From assembly GCA_024811115.1 (NCBI GenBank), contig JAKOGH010000005.1, positions 930,001 through 994,000 of the forward strand: DNA of 64,000 nt, written 5' to 3'. How positions within the stretch are numbered: position 1 is the first letter of the stretch; each line of letters starts with the position of its first letter. Source of the DNA: Terana coerulea. Lineage: Eukaryota; Basidiomycota; Agaricomycetes; Polyporales; Phanerochaetaceae. Both the position numbers and the translations under genes were made by a program. The notes beneath the pieces are model-generated. The model searched no databases. It saw only the letters and a list, made by a program, of their open reading frames with translations, and was not told the DNA's origin. This document shows positions 33,512 through 44,166 of the stretch, in pieces.

Positions 33512-35944
33512 TTAACGCTGCCTAGCAGTACTAACGATCCGCCTCCGAATCTGCTCTTCCCTCTCCTTCCAGAAAGCAATCTCGCCCTGCGTTTTTGGAT
33601 GGCTGACGGGGTGCGGCCCTTTGCTCAGGTTCTGGAGCAGCACTTCGTACAGAGTTGACTGTGCGTTGGCCTTCGCCGCTGGCTCGACGATCTTGTCCGT
33701 GTACGCGATGATTAGCTTCACGATCTCTTGGCGCAAGCGGAGAAGACTAGCGACGAGTGAGTCCTCGAACAGGGGAAAAAAGGAGGATGCGTACTTTGAG
33801 AAAATCATGGTCTCTTCGGCCGTGCTCGTGAGTGCGACGGATGAGTTGAACATCACGACGTATCGTTGGCAGACCTATGCAGGAGAATGAGCTCGGTTGC
33901 CCTCACAAATAAATATGGCAGCTTACCCCTTTCACGACTGCGTCGCTCAGCGTCGCTTTCCTAAACATTGCGCCGAGTGCGTATGCGCCTCCGGCAGATG
34001 TACCTACAACATTATGAGCATTGTTTACGGCCATCAAAGTGGAACATGAGTGAACGCACCGTCGGCCAGCCTCTTGATACTGTCCACGTGCTCCGCCATG
34101 CCCTTCTGCCAGACCGGCCACATCTTCAGGCGCGTGGTGAAGATGAAGGTCTCCAGCGGCGGACAGCCGCGCTTCTGCACCTCAAGCATGACTTCCTCCG
34201 TAAGGCGGATCATAGTTAACAGCGGTATCGTCGGGTGTGGAGCTAGCGAGGATGTTATATATGTCTGCGATTCCTCTTCATGAACAAGCGGTATAGTGAG
34301 GACGTGGAATACGGTGCCGCACCTGGCAATACTCCAGAACGGGGTCCATGATCTGCTTCCATATCGCGCTCAGGTTTGCCTGCTCGTCCTTTTCCTCCAC
34401 AGTGTGCGTCGCACCTGATGCAGAACCAAGCGGCGGCGGCGGCATGCCGAGCACGCTGTTGATGCTCGTCACCCGTGCACGCGGGGTCCACCCAATCTCG
34501 GAGCCGTTACTCCGGCTGTCCTCGAATCCGTCCTGGGTGGGAGACAGCGGGCCCTGCGGCGACAGGAACGCGGATAATGAGCCGTCCATGTTGGAATTGG
34601 AGCGGGACAGCGACGGGGACACTGTGGATGCCATGACGGCGGCGGGCGTGGAGAAGAAGGAGCTAACGAAAGCGTACTCTGCTGTGCCGTTGTCCAGGAG
34701 CACGAGGAGCAGGGAGCGCAGGAGAGCTTCAGGCGGCTCTTTCTATTGAAGTGGGTGTATGCGTCAGTACACGCGTGTACAGTAATGCGTTTATCTTAAC
34801 TCACATGCGTCTTGTTATCAGCCATATACGCCAGCACAGGTCCGGGACCCTCTATCCTTGCATATTCGAGACGTTCGATGTTGACGCCGGGCTCATGACC
34901 ACCTTCACCCACTCCTGTGCCAATCGTCTCCGCTCTCTCTACTGTTCGCGCCTGGTGCGAACGTCAAGTTTAGGTCTATCACATAGCTTAGGAACGTACC
35001 TTCACCAATCCTAAACTCCGTATGTACCTCCTAAACCCGGTCTCGAAGTACGTCCGCACCGTACCAACGTACGCCCTCTGCACCTCGGCCGCGACAGGGG
35101 GAGCTTGGCGCTGCAGGAACGCATACAACGGTCGGTATTTTGACCATAGCGAGGTCTGGAACATGTTCAAGTTAGTTGTAACGCTCGTACGAATCGGGTT
35201 GAGGAGCGCGAGGAAGTGTGCACGGAGCTTGGTCGCAGCCTGTGTCGAGCCGTGAATAGCATGTCGGAGGTCGGTAAGCACGAACGACGCACCACTATAC
35301 GCAGCCCTTCAGCAACCTCTGCCAGGTCTCGCGCCGCCTTGACGCGCCCACGCAGCTTCAACGCCTCGAGTCGCGACTCGAACTCGGTTATTCCCTCGAG
35401 CCATGGGTCGCCGACCGGGCTGTCCAAAATCAGCGCGGCCAACGGTGGGGGTACAGTCAGGTCGACAGATTAGGTTGGATAGAGGCTTTTCTATTTTCTG
35501 CAAAACAAACAAGCCGTTAACACTGGAAGGAAGATATGAATGTGTGACGCACCCTACGACTCTTGAGCCGGCTCTCAATGTCCTTGCTTCGTGTTTGCAG
35601 GTCGAATATCTGCCCTGAAACCGCAGACAAGTCCTTTTGAAACGTCGACAAGAAGGTTTCTAGTGAGTCCAAGAGGTTCACGCTTGTCTGTAGCAAATGA
35701 GTCAATAGACTGTGCTTAGGTCGTAAAGGTACCGGCCCACTTCGACTTGGTCGTGCAACTCGACAAATTCCTTGGCGCGTGAGCGGTCTTCTAGGAGTGC
35801 GTTGAGCCCACCTCCAATATGTTACGAGCCTCTGCTGAGGTGCGCTACTCACAATCAGGTTGGGATCCGTCGTGCGTGTCTCTTGGTTGCATGCCGTCGT
35901 GCACTGCTTGAGCGAATAAGTGGAGGTGTCTCAGTTGGATCCAT
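33512..35944 (-). CDS. VPS52: VPS52, GARP/EARP tethering complex subunit
   Basis: Coiled-coil subunit of the complex that tethers endosome-derived vesicles at the trans-Golgi. About nine minus-strand exons; the start at 35944 gives MDPTETPPLIRSSSARRHAT. Recognisable blocks in order: LLEDRSRAKEFVELHDQVEV; LLDSLETFLSTFQKDLSAVS; WLEGITEFESRLEALKLRGR; KAARDLAEVAEGLRIV; LRAHFLALLNPIRTSVTTN; YRPLYAFLQRQAPPVAAEVQ; ETGFRRYIRSLG; LMLEVQKRGCPPLETFIF-like segment (here VMLEVQKRGCPPLETF); and a C-terminal helix ending STARQR. Frame changes are needed near 35465 (after PLSNLI), near 35894 (AA, one base short), and at the junction before GLNALLED. The middle exon at 34278-34680 is a Ser-rich insertion absent from the conserved helices. 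Overall order and spacing match the family from end to end. Confidence 0.88.
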
Positions 35945-36317
35945 TAAGCTTTACCTTCTCTCGAGCTTCCCGCCTGCATATTTCGATGTATGAACGGGTT
36001 ATATAGGGAGCCTTGTTGCCAATTAGAATTGGTATAGCCGGTGGAAGTGAGTGACAAGAGAGGGCAAGCTCAGGCTGCCGCCGCGGAATAGGCCGTGGTG
36101 GCGCATAACAGATAAGCGCTCAACGACGACCTTCTGAACGACTACCGTCACCAGTATCAGGCCTTCAGGCTTTGACGAAACACTGCCGAGAGACTACAAA
36201 TAGCAAGCATGTACGCAATTTAAAAATTTTATCTAAACTTCATTCATTATGACAAAACAATAGCATTTATCACGGTCAGCGACGTTGATTACCCTCAACA
36301 TCAAGGCTACGAGTAAC
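35945..36317. other. Divergent promoter region VPS52 / F-box gene
   Basis: 373 bp between divergent start codons, AT-rich near 36200-36270; no gene seen. Confidence 0.5.
35999..36005 (-). promoter_or_regulatory. Candidate TATA box of VPS52
   Basis: CTATATAA read on the minus strand about 55 bp upstream of the VPS52 ATG at 35944. Confidence 0.35.
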
Positions 36318-37724
36318 ATGGATCTTCCACCGGAACTCCTGGACATCGTCTTCTCATATGTTCGTGCCAACGACCCGAGCAGTGCCCAGGCACGATATCC
36401 TGCTTGCAACAAACCATGCCTCAGGTCCTGCGTATTGGTGTCGCGATTATGGCACGCTGCTGCGTTCCCGCACCTATTCCATGAATTGGTCTACTCGTTC
36501 TGGCACCCTCCCTCGGACGCATCTTCACAGCAAGGCAGCGAAGGTGTTTCATTCCAAGCCGATGAATATAATTCTACTGCCCCCGACTGGACCACGAAAC
36601 CTCCTAGGTGGTACAAGACGATTCCCATGCTCCTCGCTTTCCTAGAGCAGTCCGCGGCAGTTCGACACGCAGTACGACATCTCACACTGGTAAATGCACG
36701 AGCACAGGAAGCGGATGTCTCACTTGCACTAGTAGAACCTGTGCCAGTGGATTCGAGCGAAATCCTAGGGATCCTCAATATCCTCCCGCGGCTGTGCGCA
36801 TTGGACCTTTGCTGCGTAGACACCACACCTCGCCCTGCTGGCGTGTCACCGTCGGTACATCCGTCCCTGACCAGACTCGTCATTTCCACCCCAGCAGACA
36901 TCAAGGGAGCATTCCGTATCAACCTGGACTGCTTCAAGGAGCTGGATGAGCTCAGTCTTCACATCTCACGCAGGATTAATCTCCTCGATCCTGCTGAGGC
37001 TGTACCACGACTTCAAGTCAGGTCACTCAACATTGATCCCGACCCACATGCTTCCGAAAACCTGTGTCGATGTCTATTATTGACCCTCGATCTTGCAAGC
37101 GTCAGGTCTCTGTCAGCTCAGCAGCCGACTCGATCTCCCTCGTGCGCTGAGATGTTCTTCAATTCTGTTGCGCCTCACTTGGAAAGATTTCACTACGTCT
37201 CTCCAAAGAGCACAATATTCTCTAAACGTACGTTTTCCTTATTCTCCTGTGCTTCACATATTGATTTCGGGGTAGCTAGTGTATGGGATGTTTCGCGCTG
37301 CGTCAACTTGGAGAGCCTATCAATAGAGATTATCCTTTATGTGTACGACAAGAACACCTTTCACGAAGGTCCACTCGATCTCCTTCAACATTTCTTACCT
37401 GCCCCCTCTTCGCAACCCAGTGCACTTCCAAAGCTGAAGAACCTCACTCTGCACTTCCGTTCGCACAAAGTCACTTATGATGCGATGCGTATAATGCTGT
37501 TCTGGAAAGGCAGGGTACCGGAAGTTATAGCGGAAGCTGATCAAGCCCTGTGCGACTTTATTCAAGCACACCAACTGCCTTCGGTCACCATCATCTGCAC
37601 CACCCCGAGGCATGAGAACTCGTTTGACTTCGCGTTAGACCACAGCCTGCTGGAATCACTCTTTCCTCGTCTTCTTGCTGAGAACACAATCAGGGTGCAC
37701 GACGGTGCCTCCAGCTTGATGTAA
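36318..37724 (+). CDS. F-box protein (substrate receptor of an SCF-type ubiquitin ligase, agaricomycete type)
   Basis: Single uninterrupted exon of 468 codons. It starts MDLPPELLDIVFSYV, the L-P-x-E-[LI] opening of an F-box-like motif, followed by SCVLVSRLWHAAAFPHLFHE (the usual V-S-x-x-W end). The rest is leucine-rich and irregular, consistent with degenerate LRR-like substrate-binding repeats (for example LNILPRLCALDLCCVD, FKELDELSLHISRRINLL, LPKLKNLTLHFRSHK). Intronless F-box genes of this kind are greatly expanded in agaricomycetes. The ATG at 36318 is the first in frame; the frame is open further upstream without another ATG. The substrate is unknown. Confidence 0.85.
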   Translation: MDLPPELLDIVFSYVRANDPSSAQARYPACNKPCLRSCVLVSRLWHAAAFPHLFHELVYSFWHPPSDASSQQGSEGVSFQADEYNSTAPDWTTKPPRWYKTIPMLLAFLEQSAAVRHAVRHLTLVNARAQEADVSLALVEPVPVDSSEILGILNILPRLCALDLCCVDTTPRPAGVSPSVHPSLTRLVISTPADIKGAFRINLDCFKELDELSLHISRRINLLDPAEAVPRLQVRSLNIDPDPHASENLCRCLLLTLDLASVRSLSAQQPTRSPSCAEMFFNSVAPHLERFHYVSPKSTIFSKRTFSLFSCASHIDFGVASVWDVSRCVNLESLSIEIILYVYDKNTFHEGPLDLLQHFLPAPSSQPSALPKLKNLTLHFRSHKVTYDAMRIMLFWKGRVPEVIAEADQALCDFIQAHQLPSVTIICTTPRHENSFDFALDHSLLESLFPRLLAENTIRVHDGASSLM

Positions 37725-38137
37725 TAGAAATCATTCAGGCGAGTTGTCACGCTCAAGATTATATAACTCGATCACTAAGTTGGTTTTTTCTATAGTGAAA
37801 TCACACAGTTGCATACTTTTACGCTCTCGCAGTAGCAATAATACGACGTTCCCTCGCCTCAACTGCTTCCGAGGGCTTAGAGCTCATTCATATTTAGTAA
37901 TTGTACACGTTCTCTTCCGTGTTAACAGCTTTGGCCCCCAAAAAGTGTACTTACTTACGGGATCCGTGGGAAGGGAAGATAATAAAATACTGCTTATATC
38001 CGGTTTCTGCTTCGCCACGTCGGTCTGTGGTCGAGCATATGGCAGAGAGCAGCGACGGCATGCGGAGCGACTTCGGGAAGTGATCCCGTGATGGACGCGT
38101 GACCGTGTCATGGTGACTAGATCAAGCAGGAAAGTGA

Positions 38138-38144
38138 CACGTCA
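38138..38144 (-). promoter_or_regulatory. UPR-like element (ACGTG core)
   Basis: Read on the minus strand the sequence is TGACGTG, matching the core recognised by Hac1/XBP1/ATF6-type bZIP factors. Located about 140 bp upstream of a gene for an ER chaperone, so an unfolded-protein-response site is plausible; this is inference from position and sequence. Confidence 0.4.
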
Positions 38145-38147
38145 GTA

Positions 38148-38158
38148 TTCGAGAATTC
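38148..38158 (+). promoter_or_regulatory. Heat-shock-element-like site within a 12 bp palindrome
   Basis: TTCgaGAAttc, a TTCnnGAA unit overlapping the perfect palindrome CGAGAATTCTCG (38150-38161). Two properly spaced nGAAn units are present, fewer than the usual three. Confidence 0.4.
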
Positions 38159-38174
38159 TCGCTCTAAGCGCACC

Positions 38175-38180
38175 TATAAA
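38175..38180 (+). promoter_or_regulatory. Candidate TATA box of the GRP94-type gene
   Basis: TATAAA 104 bp upstream of the ATG at 38284 and 17 bp after the palindromic element. Confidence 0.5.
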
Positions 38181-38283
38181 CCGTCCATGCTCCTCGGTCA
38201 CTGACCTCTTCGACACTGACACCCCCTAGTACGCCTTTCCCTTAGTGCTTCAGTGCTCTCGGGGTCGGCTGCCTCCCACAACG

Positions 38284-41008
38284 ATGCGGTTCCTTCCCGC
38301 CTTCTCGCTGCTCGCGCCCCTCCTCGCCGCCTGCCTCCTCTCCACCGCCGCCGAGGACACAAAGAAATTCGATTACCAGAGCGACGTCGCCCGCCTCCGC
38401 AAAATTGTCATCAACAGCCTCTACTCCCACCGCGACGTCTTCCTCCGCGAGCTCATTTCTAACGCCAACGATGCTCTCGAGAAGCTTCGTCTCACGTCCC
38501 TTACCCAGCCCGCGGTCCTCTCCGGCGCAGAGAACATGAACATCACCATTCGCGCATACACCGACCCCGCCGACAACACCAAAAGCTCGTCATCCGCGAC
38601 ACCGGCATCGGCATGACCCCCGAGGAGCTCACCGCGAACCTCGGCACACTGGCCAAGTCCGGCACCTCGGAGTTCCTCGCCCGCGCGGAGAGCAGCACGG
38701 ACACGACGGGCACGGGCAACCTTATTGGTGCCTTCGGTCTCGGCTTCTACTCGTCGTTCCTCGTGGCGGACAAGGTCTACGTCGCCTCGCTCGCCGCACC
38801 GAATCCTCAGAACCCGAATCCTCAGCAGTATGTCTTCGCGAGCTCTGCGGATGAGAGCACGTTCGAAGTCTATCCTGATCCGAAAGGCAACACCCTTGGG
38901 CGCGGCACAGAGATCACGATGGTGCTGAAGGAAGACGCCGAGGAGTACTTCGACACGCTCAAGGTTACCGAGCTCGTCAACAAGCACTCTAGCTTCTCCA
39001 CCACGTTCCCGATATACCTGTTCACACAGCGGACTGAGGAGGTTCCAATAGAGGATGAGTCCGAGTCAGCTGCTGAAGCGACGCCCGAGAAAAGTGGTCG
39101 AGGAAGACGAGGAAGAAGCTGTTGTGGAGGACGCCGCGGAGACCGAGGACGAGGTGAAAACTCCCAAGACGAAGAGCGTTGTTGTCGACGAATGGGTACA
39201 TCTCAACTCGCAGCCGCCAATTTGGATGCGGTGAGTCTCAGCGCACACGTTTCATATAGCTCTTCATTCAACTCGACCGCATATAGGGACCCCAAGACCG
39301 TCTCCAACGAAGAGTATGAACGGTTCTACCAGTCCACCTTTAAGGACTATGAGGGCACGCCACTCGCGTGGGCGCACTTTACCGGCGACGCCGCAGGCAC
39401 GTCCTTCCGCGCGATCCTGTACATTCCGCCGAAGCTCGAGGAGTCCTTCTGGCAGAACGCGCAGACGCCGGCGGACATCCGGCTCATGGTCAAGCGCGTG
39501 TTCATCACGAACGACCTCGGCGAGGACGCGCTGCCCAAGTGGGCGAGCTGGGTGAAGGTCATCATCGACGCAGAGGACCTCCCGCTCAACGTCTCGCGCG
39601 AGACGCTCCAGAACACCAAGTTCCTCCGCCAGCTCAAGAGCATCGTCACCCGCCGGCTGCTGCAGACCCTCGGCAAGCTCGCGGAGAAAGCCAAGGCGCA
39701 GAGCGCAGAGGACGACGGCGAGAGCGACGGGCAGGGAGAGAAGGAGCTCGAGGGCGATGCGCTGCAGTTCTGGCGCGTTAGCCAGGCGTTCAATAATGCG
39801 TTCAAGCTCGGCGCGGTGGAGGACACGAAGAACCGCGAGAAGATCGCGCAGCTTGCCCGATTTGCGACTAACCAGCGTAAGGAAACGAGCTTGGATGACG
39901 TGCGTTTGTTCTCAATGGCTTGCGTATTCACAAGCTGATCGGTTTCTTGGGTAGTACATCGAGCACCGCAAGAAGGGCCAGAAGCAGGTCTTCTACCTCG
40001 CAGATATGGGCAAGGCGCCCGAGGACCTCGCGAAGAGTGTGTTCGTTGAGAAGCTCCATGCGCGTGGCTACGAGGTCCTGCTCCTCGGCCAGCCCCTCGA
40101 CGAGATCTTCTTGCAGAACTTGCGGACGTGGAAGAAGCTTCCGTTCCAAGACGTAGCAAAGAGCGGATTGAAGTTCGGTGACGAAGAGGAGGATCCTGAG
40201 GAGGAGAAAGAGACCCAGAAGAGGCTGACGGAGGAGTACAAGCCTCTCCTCGACTGGTTCAAGAAGGAGACCAAGGATGTCGTCCGCAATGGTACGTTGT
40301 GTCCTAACCGTCCTCGCGTGCGTAATGCTTACGTAGTCACTTGTAGTTGTCATCTCCAACCGTCTAGTTACGAGCCCCTGTGCAATCGTCGCAGACACGT
40401 ACGGCTACACCGCCAACATGGAGAAGATGCTCGCCGCGCAGAACCAGAACGCGGGCACGGACCCGAAGCGCGCGCTGCACGAGTACGCGAAGAAGATGAA
40501 GGTGCTCGAGATCAACCCGCGCTCGCCGCTCATCGAAGGCCTCCTCAAGCGTGTCGCTCAGCTCCCCGTCTCCGACGACGAGGAGGGCGGCGAGCGGGAC
40601 CTCGAGGCGGAGGACGAGCTGCGCGAGGTGACGAGTGTTCTGATCGACGGCGCGCTCGTGCGCTCCGGGTTCGACGTGCCCGACTCGCACACGTTCTTCA
40701 CGCGCGTCGACCGCATCCTGCGCCGCTCGCTCGGCGTGTCCGAGACCGCGCCAACGGACGCGTCCGTCAAGCCCGCGCCGCCCGTCGCGCCCACGCTGCC
40801 CGACGACGAGGAGCTCGCCGCCGCGGACGCACAGGCACCGTTCGACGCCGCGCAGCTGGATCCGGAGCTGCTCGGCCTGAAGGTTGCGCCGCCCGTGTTG
40901 GATGACGCGGACTTTGTGGACTTTAAGGACTTCAAGGCAGGCCAGACGCAGACGGTGTTTGAGGCGCCGCAGGAGGAAGAGCCTGAGGTGAAGCATGACG
41001 AGCTGTGA
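38284..41008 (+). CDS. ER-lumenal Hsp90 (endoplasmin / GRP94-like) with C-terminal HDEL
   Basis: ATP-dependent chaperone of the ER lumen. Exons 38284-39230, 39287-39899, 39955-40291 and 40347-41008, about 850 residues. A signal peptide (FLPAFSLLAPLLAACLLSTA) is followed by the GHKL ATPase domain: YSHRDVFLRELISNANDALE, IRDTGIGMTPEEL, GAFGLGFYSSFLVADKVYV and GRGTEITMVLKED. A charged linker follows, then the middle domain (WMRDPKTVSNEEYERFYQS; NVSRETLQNTKFLRQLKSIV) and the C-terminal dimerisation domain. The protein ends KHDEL, the ER-retrieval signal. The frame must change at 38590 (AAAA, one base short, before LVIRDTGIGM) and at 39090-39093 (AAAA, one base extra, before VVEEDEEE); both lie in A-runs. 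Without them the ORF splits in the ATPase domain, which would be lethal to function. The charged linker is much more acidic than in cytosolic Hsp90. Confidence 0.9.
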
Positions 41009-41437
41009 GCTCCAATTTTTATAGTCTTAATGTATCAGGGTGCAAAAGGTAGTAAATCAATACCCATGCTTTTGGAGAGCCTGATGTATGCGTGTTGTGA
41101 ACCCGAGGCAACCCAAAGAGCAGCAGCTCGCCCGTTTGGGCGACACCTTCGTGGCGTTCGATTACGTAATTTTCTACGCCAGACCCGGGACACGTCGTTT
41201 GTTGGACTGCACTGGTACGACACCCACGGCTGGCTCACCCGACTTCTCACAAACAGACCGTTATCGAGGCCTGAGAAGGAAAAAGACGGTGCAACAATGA
41301 GTTGCAAGTGATTCACCAATCGAATTCAGGGTGCCTAAAAATCATAACTTGAAGGGAAACAATATTTGGTTGTGAGGAATACTTATACATGACGTCTCTA
41401 GATTTTCAGCTTCGAACCTGCACGGGTCATCATCTCA
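41009..41437. other. 3' flanks of two convergent genes
   Basis: 429 bp between convergent stop codons; no gene recognised. Confidence 0.5.
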
Positions 41438-43084
41438 CTAGAGGAAAGCGATGTAGATCGCGCTCGCCAGATACAAGGTCGTGTCTTCCCAGCTGTCAAT
41501 CTGCCACTGGAACCCTGTAGCTGTGACATCGCTTACGGTCGCCTTAACACGAACGTTGGTCCGCTTGTCTATATCCAGTTTGTTGAGAGCTACAAATACG
41601 CGGGGTGGCATGGAAAAGGTGTCGCCATCGAACTGAGCTTTCCCTGCATTCTTTGGCTGAGGGCGACTCCAGGGTCTGATCTGGTCAGTGCCGAACGAGC
41701 CGCTGCGAATATCTTTCCTCTCCGCTGAGTACGCCAGCCATGTCGCACCTCCTCTGAAGAGCTTTGAGTCGGCCCATGTATCAACGTGTATGATAAACCC
41801 GTCTGTGGTCGCATCTGTCGCGTAGACATGTACCCGGCAGTTGGCCTTGTGAGAAATGTCGAGGATGTCCAGCCATACAGCGACATTGGGGGGAGTGGAA
41901 TATGGATGGTCGAATGCGACTCGCCGCGAGGTATGTAGTTGTGTGCTTCTGACGGGATGGTCATCTTCCGTGCTGAAGTGCCCATATTGAATGTCTCGGT
42001 CACCGCGGGGAACAGTGAGCAAAGAGCAACCGGTCGACCATTGGATCGTGTTCAACCACGACTGGAGATTGACCTGAGCGCAATTGTTAGCGATGCTTGT
42101 GACCTTGCATCGCAAGCGTAAATTGCAGCCGTGCTCGAAATCGAGTGTGTTGATGCCCAGCAGAACATCAACAGGAGCGTCCGCGGGGGCGCTGAAATGG
42201 ATTGTCCCGATGTTCTCGTGTTGTGGCAAATTCGAGGGAATGAAAGGTTGGCACGTACGCTTGTGGGAGAATACGCCAGTGTCATAGACACCAGCGGGAA
42301 TGGGGAAAGGGTACATCGTTGCGATAAACTTGATGTCCTCCGTAGAAAGGGCATGGTTCCAGCCAGTGGCGTAGCTGTCTGCGGTGAACGACGAGGGGAT
42401 GGGGAACTCCATGATGGAAGCGAAATCAAATTCCATGTCTGGGAGGTAAGGACGCCCTCCCCGATAATAATCAAATATCTGCGTGTCCACCTGAGCACGG
42501 GTCCATACGCTGGCGTAGTAGCCGTAGATGTACTCTTTGTTCCACTCGATCCAGATATTGGCTGGCTGGTGTTCGTGGACACAGCCAAGGGCATGTCCGA
42601 ATTGGTGGGTAACTACGCGAGCGAAGTCCTCGTCCAACATCTTGTCAGTAAGCTCGCCGAGGTTCATTGTGGAATCCGCAGGATCGACCAGTTTGGCGTC
42701 GGTGCCCAGAAACGACCAGGACTTCTTGTCCAATGTGAACGAGACGCGAATCTCTGCCGGCTCATCGGATACGAAGTTGAGCTTGATATTGGCGTGTTTG
42801 GTCCAGACGCGGGCATATTGCTCGACTTTGGAGCGCACGACGTTGTTGCCTCCGCGAAGGTGTATTCGCAAGGTGCGCCCTGCTTTCCACATCTTCCTCA
42901 CGGTGACGTTGGGGATAGGTGGGAGGGCTCTCGTAGATGCTGATGTTGTCCCATCTATATGCGCAGAAGGATATAACAGGACGGCATTTGTGGTGTCCTC
43001 TGCAAGTGCACAGCGTACGGCCTCCTCCTGCCTTTCCTCCTCAGGAACCAGTAGAGCACAAGCGTACGGCTCTGGCAGCTTCAT
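41438..43084 (-). CDS. Zincin metallopeptidase-like protein with three C-terminal H-type lectin repeats
   Basis: Single-exon gene of 548 codons from the ATG at 43084 (MKLPEPYACALLVPEEERQE). The N-terminal half is an astacin-like fungal zincin: MWKAGRTLRIHLRGG, KVEQYARVWTKHANIKLNF, AEIRVSF, SWSFLGTDAKL and the metal site HQFGHALGCVHEHQP (42575-42610). The three metal-binding histidines of HExxHxxGxxH are kept, but the catalytic glutamate is replaced by glutamine (codon CAA, 42602-42604). The C-terminal half carries three H-lectin units: VDVLLGINTLDFEHGCNLRL..., VAVWLDILDISHKANCRVHV... and VFVALNKLDIDKRTNVRVKA..., each closing with a Trp-containing strand (VNLQSWL, IHVDTWAD, WQIDSWED). No signal peptide is visible at the chosen start. 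A carbohydrate-binding, possibly non-catalytic defence or recognition protein is inferred. Confidence 0.85.
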   Translation of the reverse strand: MKLPEPYACALLVPEEERQEEAVRCALAEDTTNAVLLYPSAHIDGTTSASTRALPPIPNVTVRKMWKAGRTLRIHLRGGNNVVRSKVEQYARVWTKHANIKLNFVSDEPAEIRVSFTLDKKSWSFLGTDAKLVDPADSTMNLGELTDKMLDEDFARVVTHQFGHALGCVHEHQPANIWIEWNKEYIYGYYASVWTRAQVDTQIFDYYRGGRPYLPDMEFDFASIMEFPIPSSFTADSYATGWNHALSTEDIKFIATMYPFPIPAGVYDTGVFSHKRTCQPFIPSNLPQHENIGTIHFSAPADAPVDVLLGINTLDFEHGCNLRLRCKVTSIANNCAQVNLQSWLNTIQWSTGCSLLTVPRGDRDIQYGHFSTEDDHPVRSTQLHTSRRVAFDHPYSTPPNVAVWLDILDISHKANCRVHVYATDATTDGFIIHVDTWADSKLFRGGATWLAYSAERKDIRSGSFGTDQIRPWSRPQPKNAGKAQFDGDTFSMPPRVFVALNKLDIDKRTNVRVKATVSDVTATGFQWQIDSWEDTTLYLASAIYIAFL

Positions 43085-43357
43085 ATTAAGGTATATGTGC
43101 AACCTGTGGGACTTCGTTAGCACGCACAGCCCTCTCAGTTCTTCCGACCGACGATTCAATACTAACGGATAGACGAACCTTGTACGTATGTATGCGGGAT
43201 AAGCTCGAGAACGAGACAAGAGTTTGTCTGCAGTGGCTAGTCCTGGCGATGCTGGGGGCTGAGACGTTAGATGTAGGGGCAGGGTCGTACGGTGTAGCGA
43301 CGACTGCACGCCGAAAACCGTGACATGTGGTCCTGGGAAGATCATGTAAAGGCGCTT

Positions 43358-43449
43358 CGCTTGTAACCAGGAATTCAACTTCTCGCAGTTATGAAATAGC
43401 GGTGACCAGGGCGGGTACCACCCATGAACTCGCAAAATATATCCAGGAG
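43358..43449 (+). repeat. Dispersed repeat, copy 1
   Basis: Direct copy of 48806-48898. By eye about 92 aligned bases with 13 mismatches and one indel (about 85% identity); 11 of the 13 differences are transitions. In one frame both copies can encode T-T-H-E-L-A-K-Y-I-Q-E, so it may be a relic of a coding element such as a transposon exon. It lies about 270 bp upstream of the zincin gene start. Confidence 0.7.
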
Positions 43450-43873
43450 TTGGACTGCTTCCAAAGTACTGCTCGTGTCGTTAACGACCTCCTGACCGGT
43501 AGCCTTGTATTACTGTGAAAGCCTGGTAGACAGTACGCCATCCCGGTCGGATTTCACTTCAGGTTTGCTAGATCCAGCCAAAATTGAGCCTGCATGGACA
43601 TGGAGTACGGAAGTGAGCCGAGCGGTTTGCATGCCTGAACTTGCCTGAAACACTGCGTGCAAAGCCAGTGTAGGGCACTGTTGCCAGACGATGGAGGTAG
43701 TCAGGGTATGTGCCGAACGACTCTGTTCTTTCTAGGATGTCAAGCGTGAAGTTGAGGCAAGTGAGTCGCCGACCGTGGCGGAGTTGATTCACACTCAACG
43801 GACCCAGTAGATACATATCTATTAGCACCGGAGCTCATGCGGTTCGTTCCGCGCTTCGTTAACAATACCAGAT

Positions 43874-43893
43874 CCCCCCCAAAAAAAAAAAAA
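43874..43893 (+). repeat. C7A13 homopolymer tract
   Basis: Seven C followed by thirteen A in a gene-free stretch; possibly the oligo-A tail of a dead retroelement or simply a slippage-prone tract. Confidence 0.6.
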
Positions 43894-44166
43894 GACCGTG
43901 GCGGAGTCAAGGAGATGTGGCACGCGCGTCTATACGCCTGCGCTCAGGTTTGTTCTTTACCACCATGTCGATAGCATATGCGTACTGATACACTGTCCTC
44001 TCCAGGTCGTCAATGTATATACATACACGAGAATTTACCTGAAGCTATATAATCACGCTGTGCTACATGCAACTTGTAGACGGTTCACGCAGTTCACTGT
44101 CCTATACAGATGAAATTAGAGGCCTATATGCACGACGTTAGGTACAATGTAGAGGGTACGAGCTCT

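Larger units (their letters stand above)
37725..38283. other. Intergenic region, promoter of the GRP94-type gene
   Basis: 559 bp without a gene. The proximal 150 bp contain a compact stress-type promoter described in the next three entries. Confidence 0.5.
43085..44166. other. Intergenic region containing a dispersed-repeat copy and a C/A homopolymer
   Basis: 1.1 kb without a supported gene. It holds repeat copy 1 (43358-43449), the C7A13 tract and a minus-strand frame of 86 codons (43568-43828) with no recognisable domain. Confidence 0.45.

Noticed and set aside
3640..39100. Programmed ribosomal frameshifting as the cause of the frame breaks
   Set aside because: Breaks are of both signs, fall in many unrelated genes and often at homopolymers without a slippery heptamer and stimulator pattern; assembly error explains them more simply.
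42131..43172. Plus-strand frames of 270 and 214 codons under the zincin gene
   Set aside because: They mirror the uninterrupted metallopeptidase ORF on the other strand, and the sense strand has clear domains.
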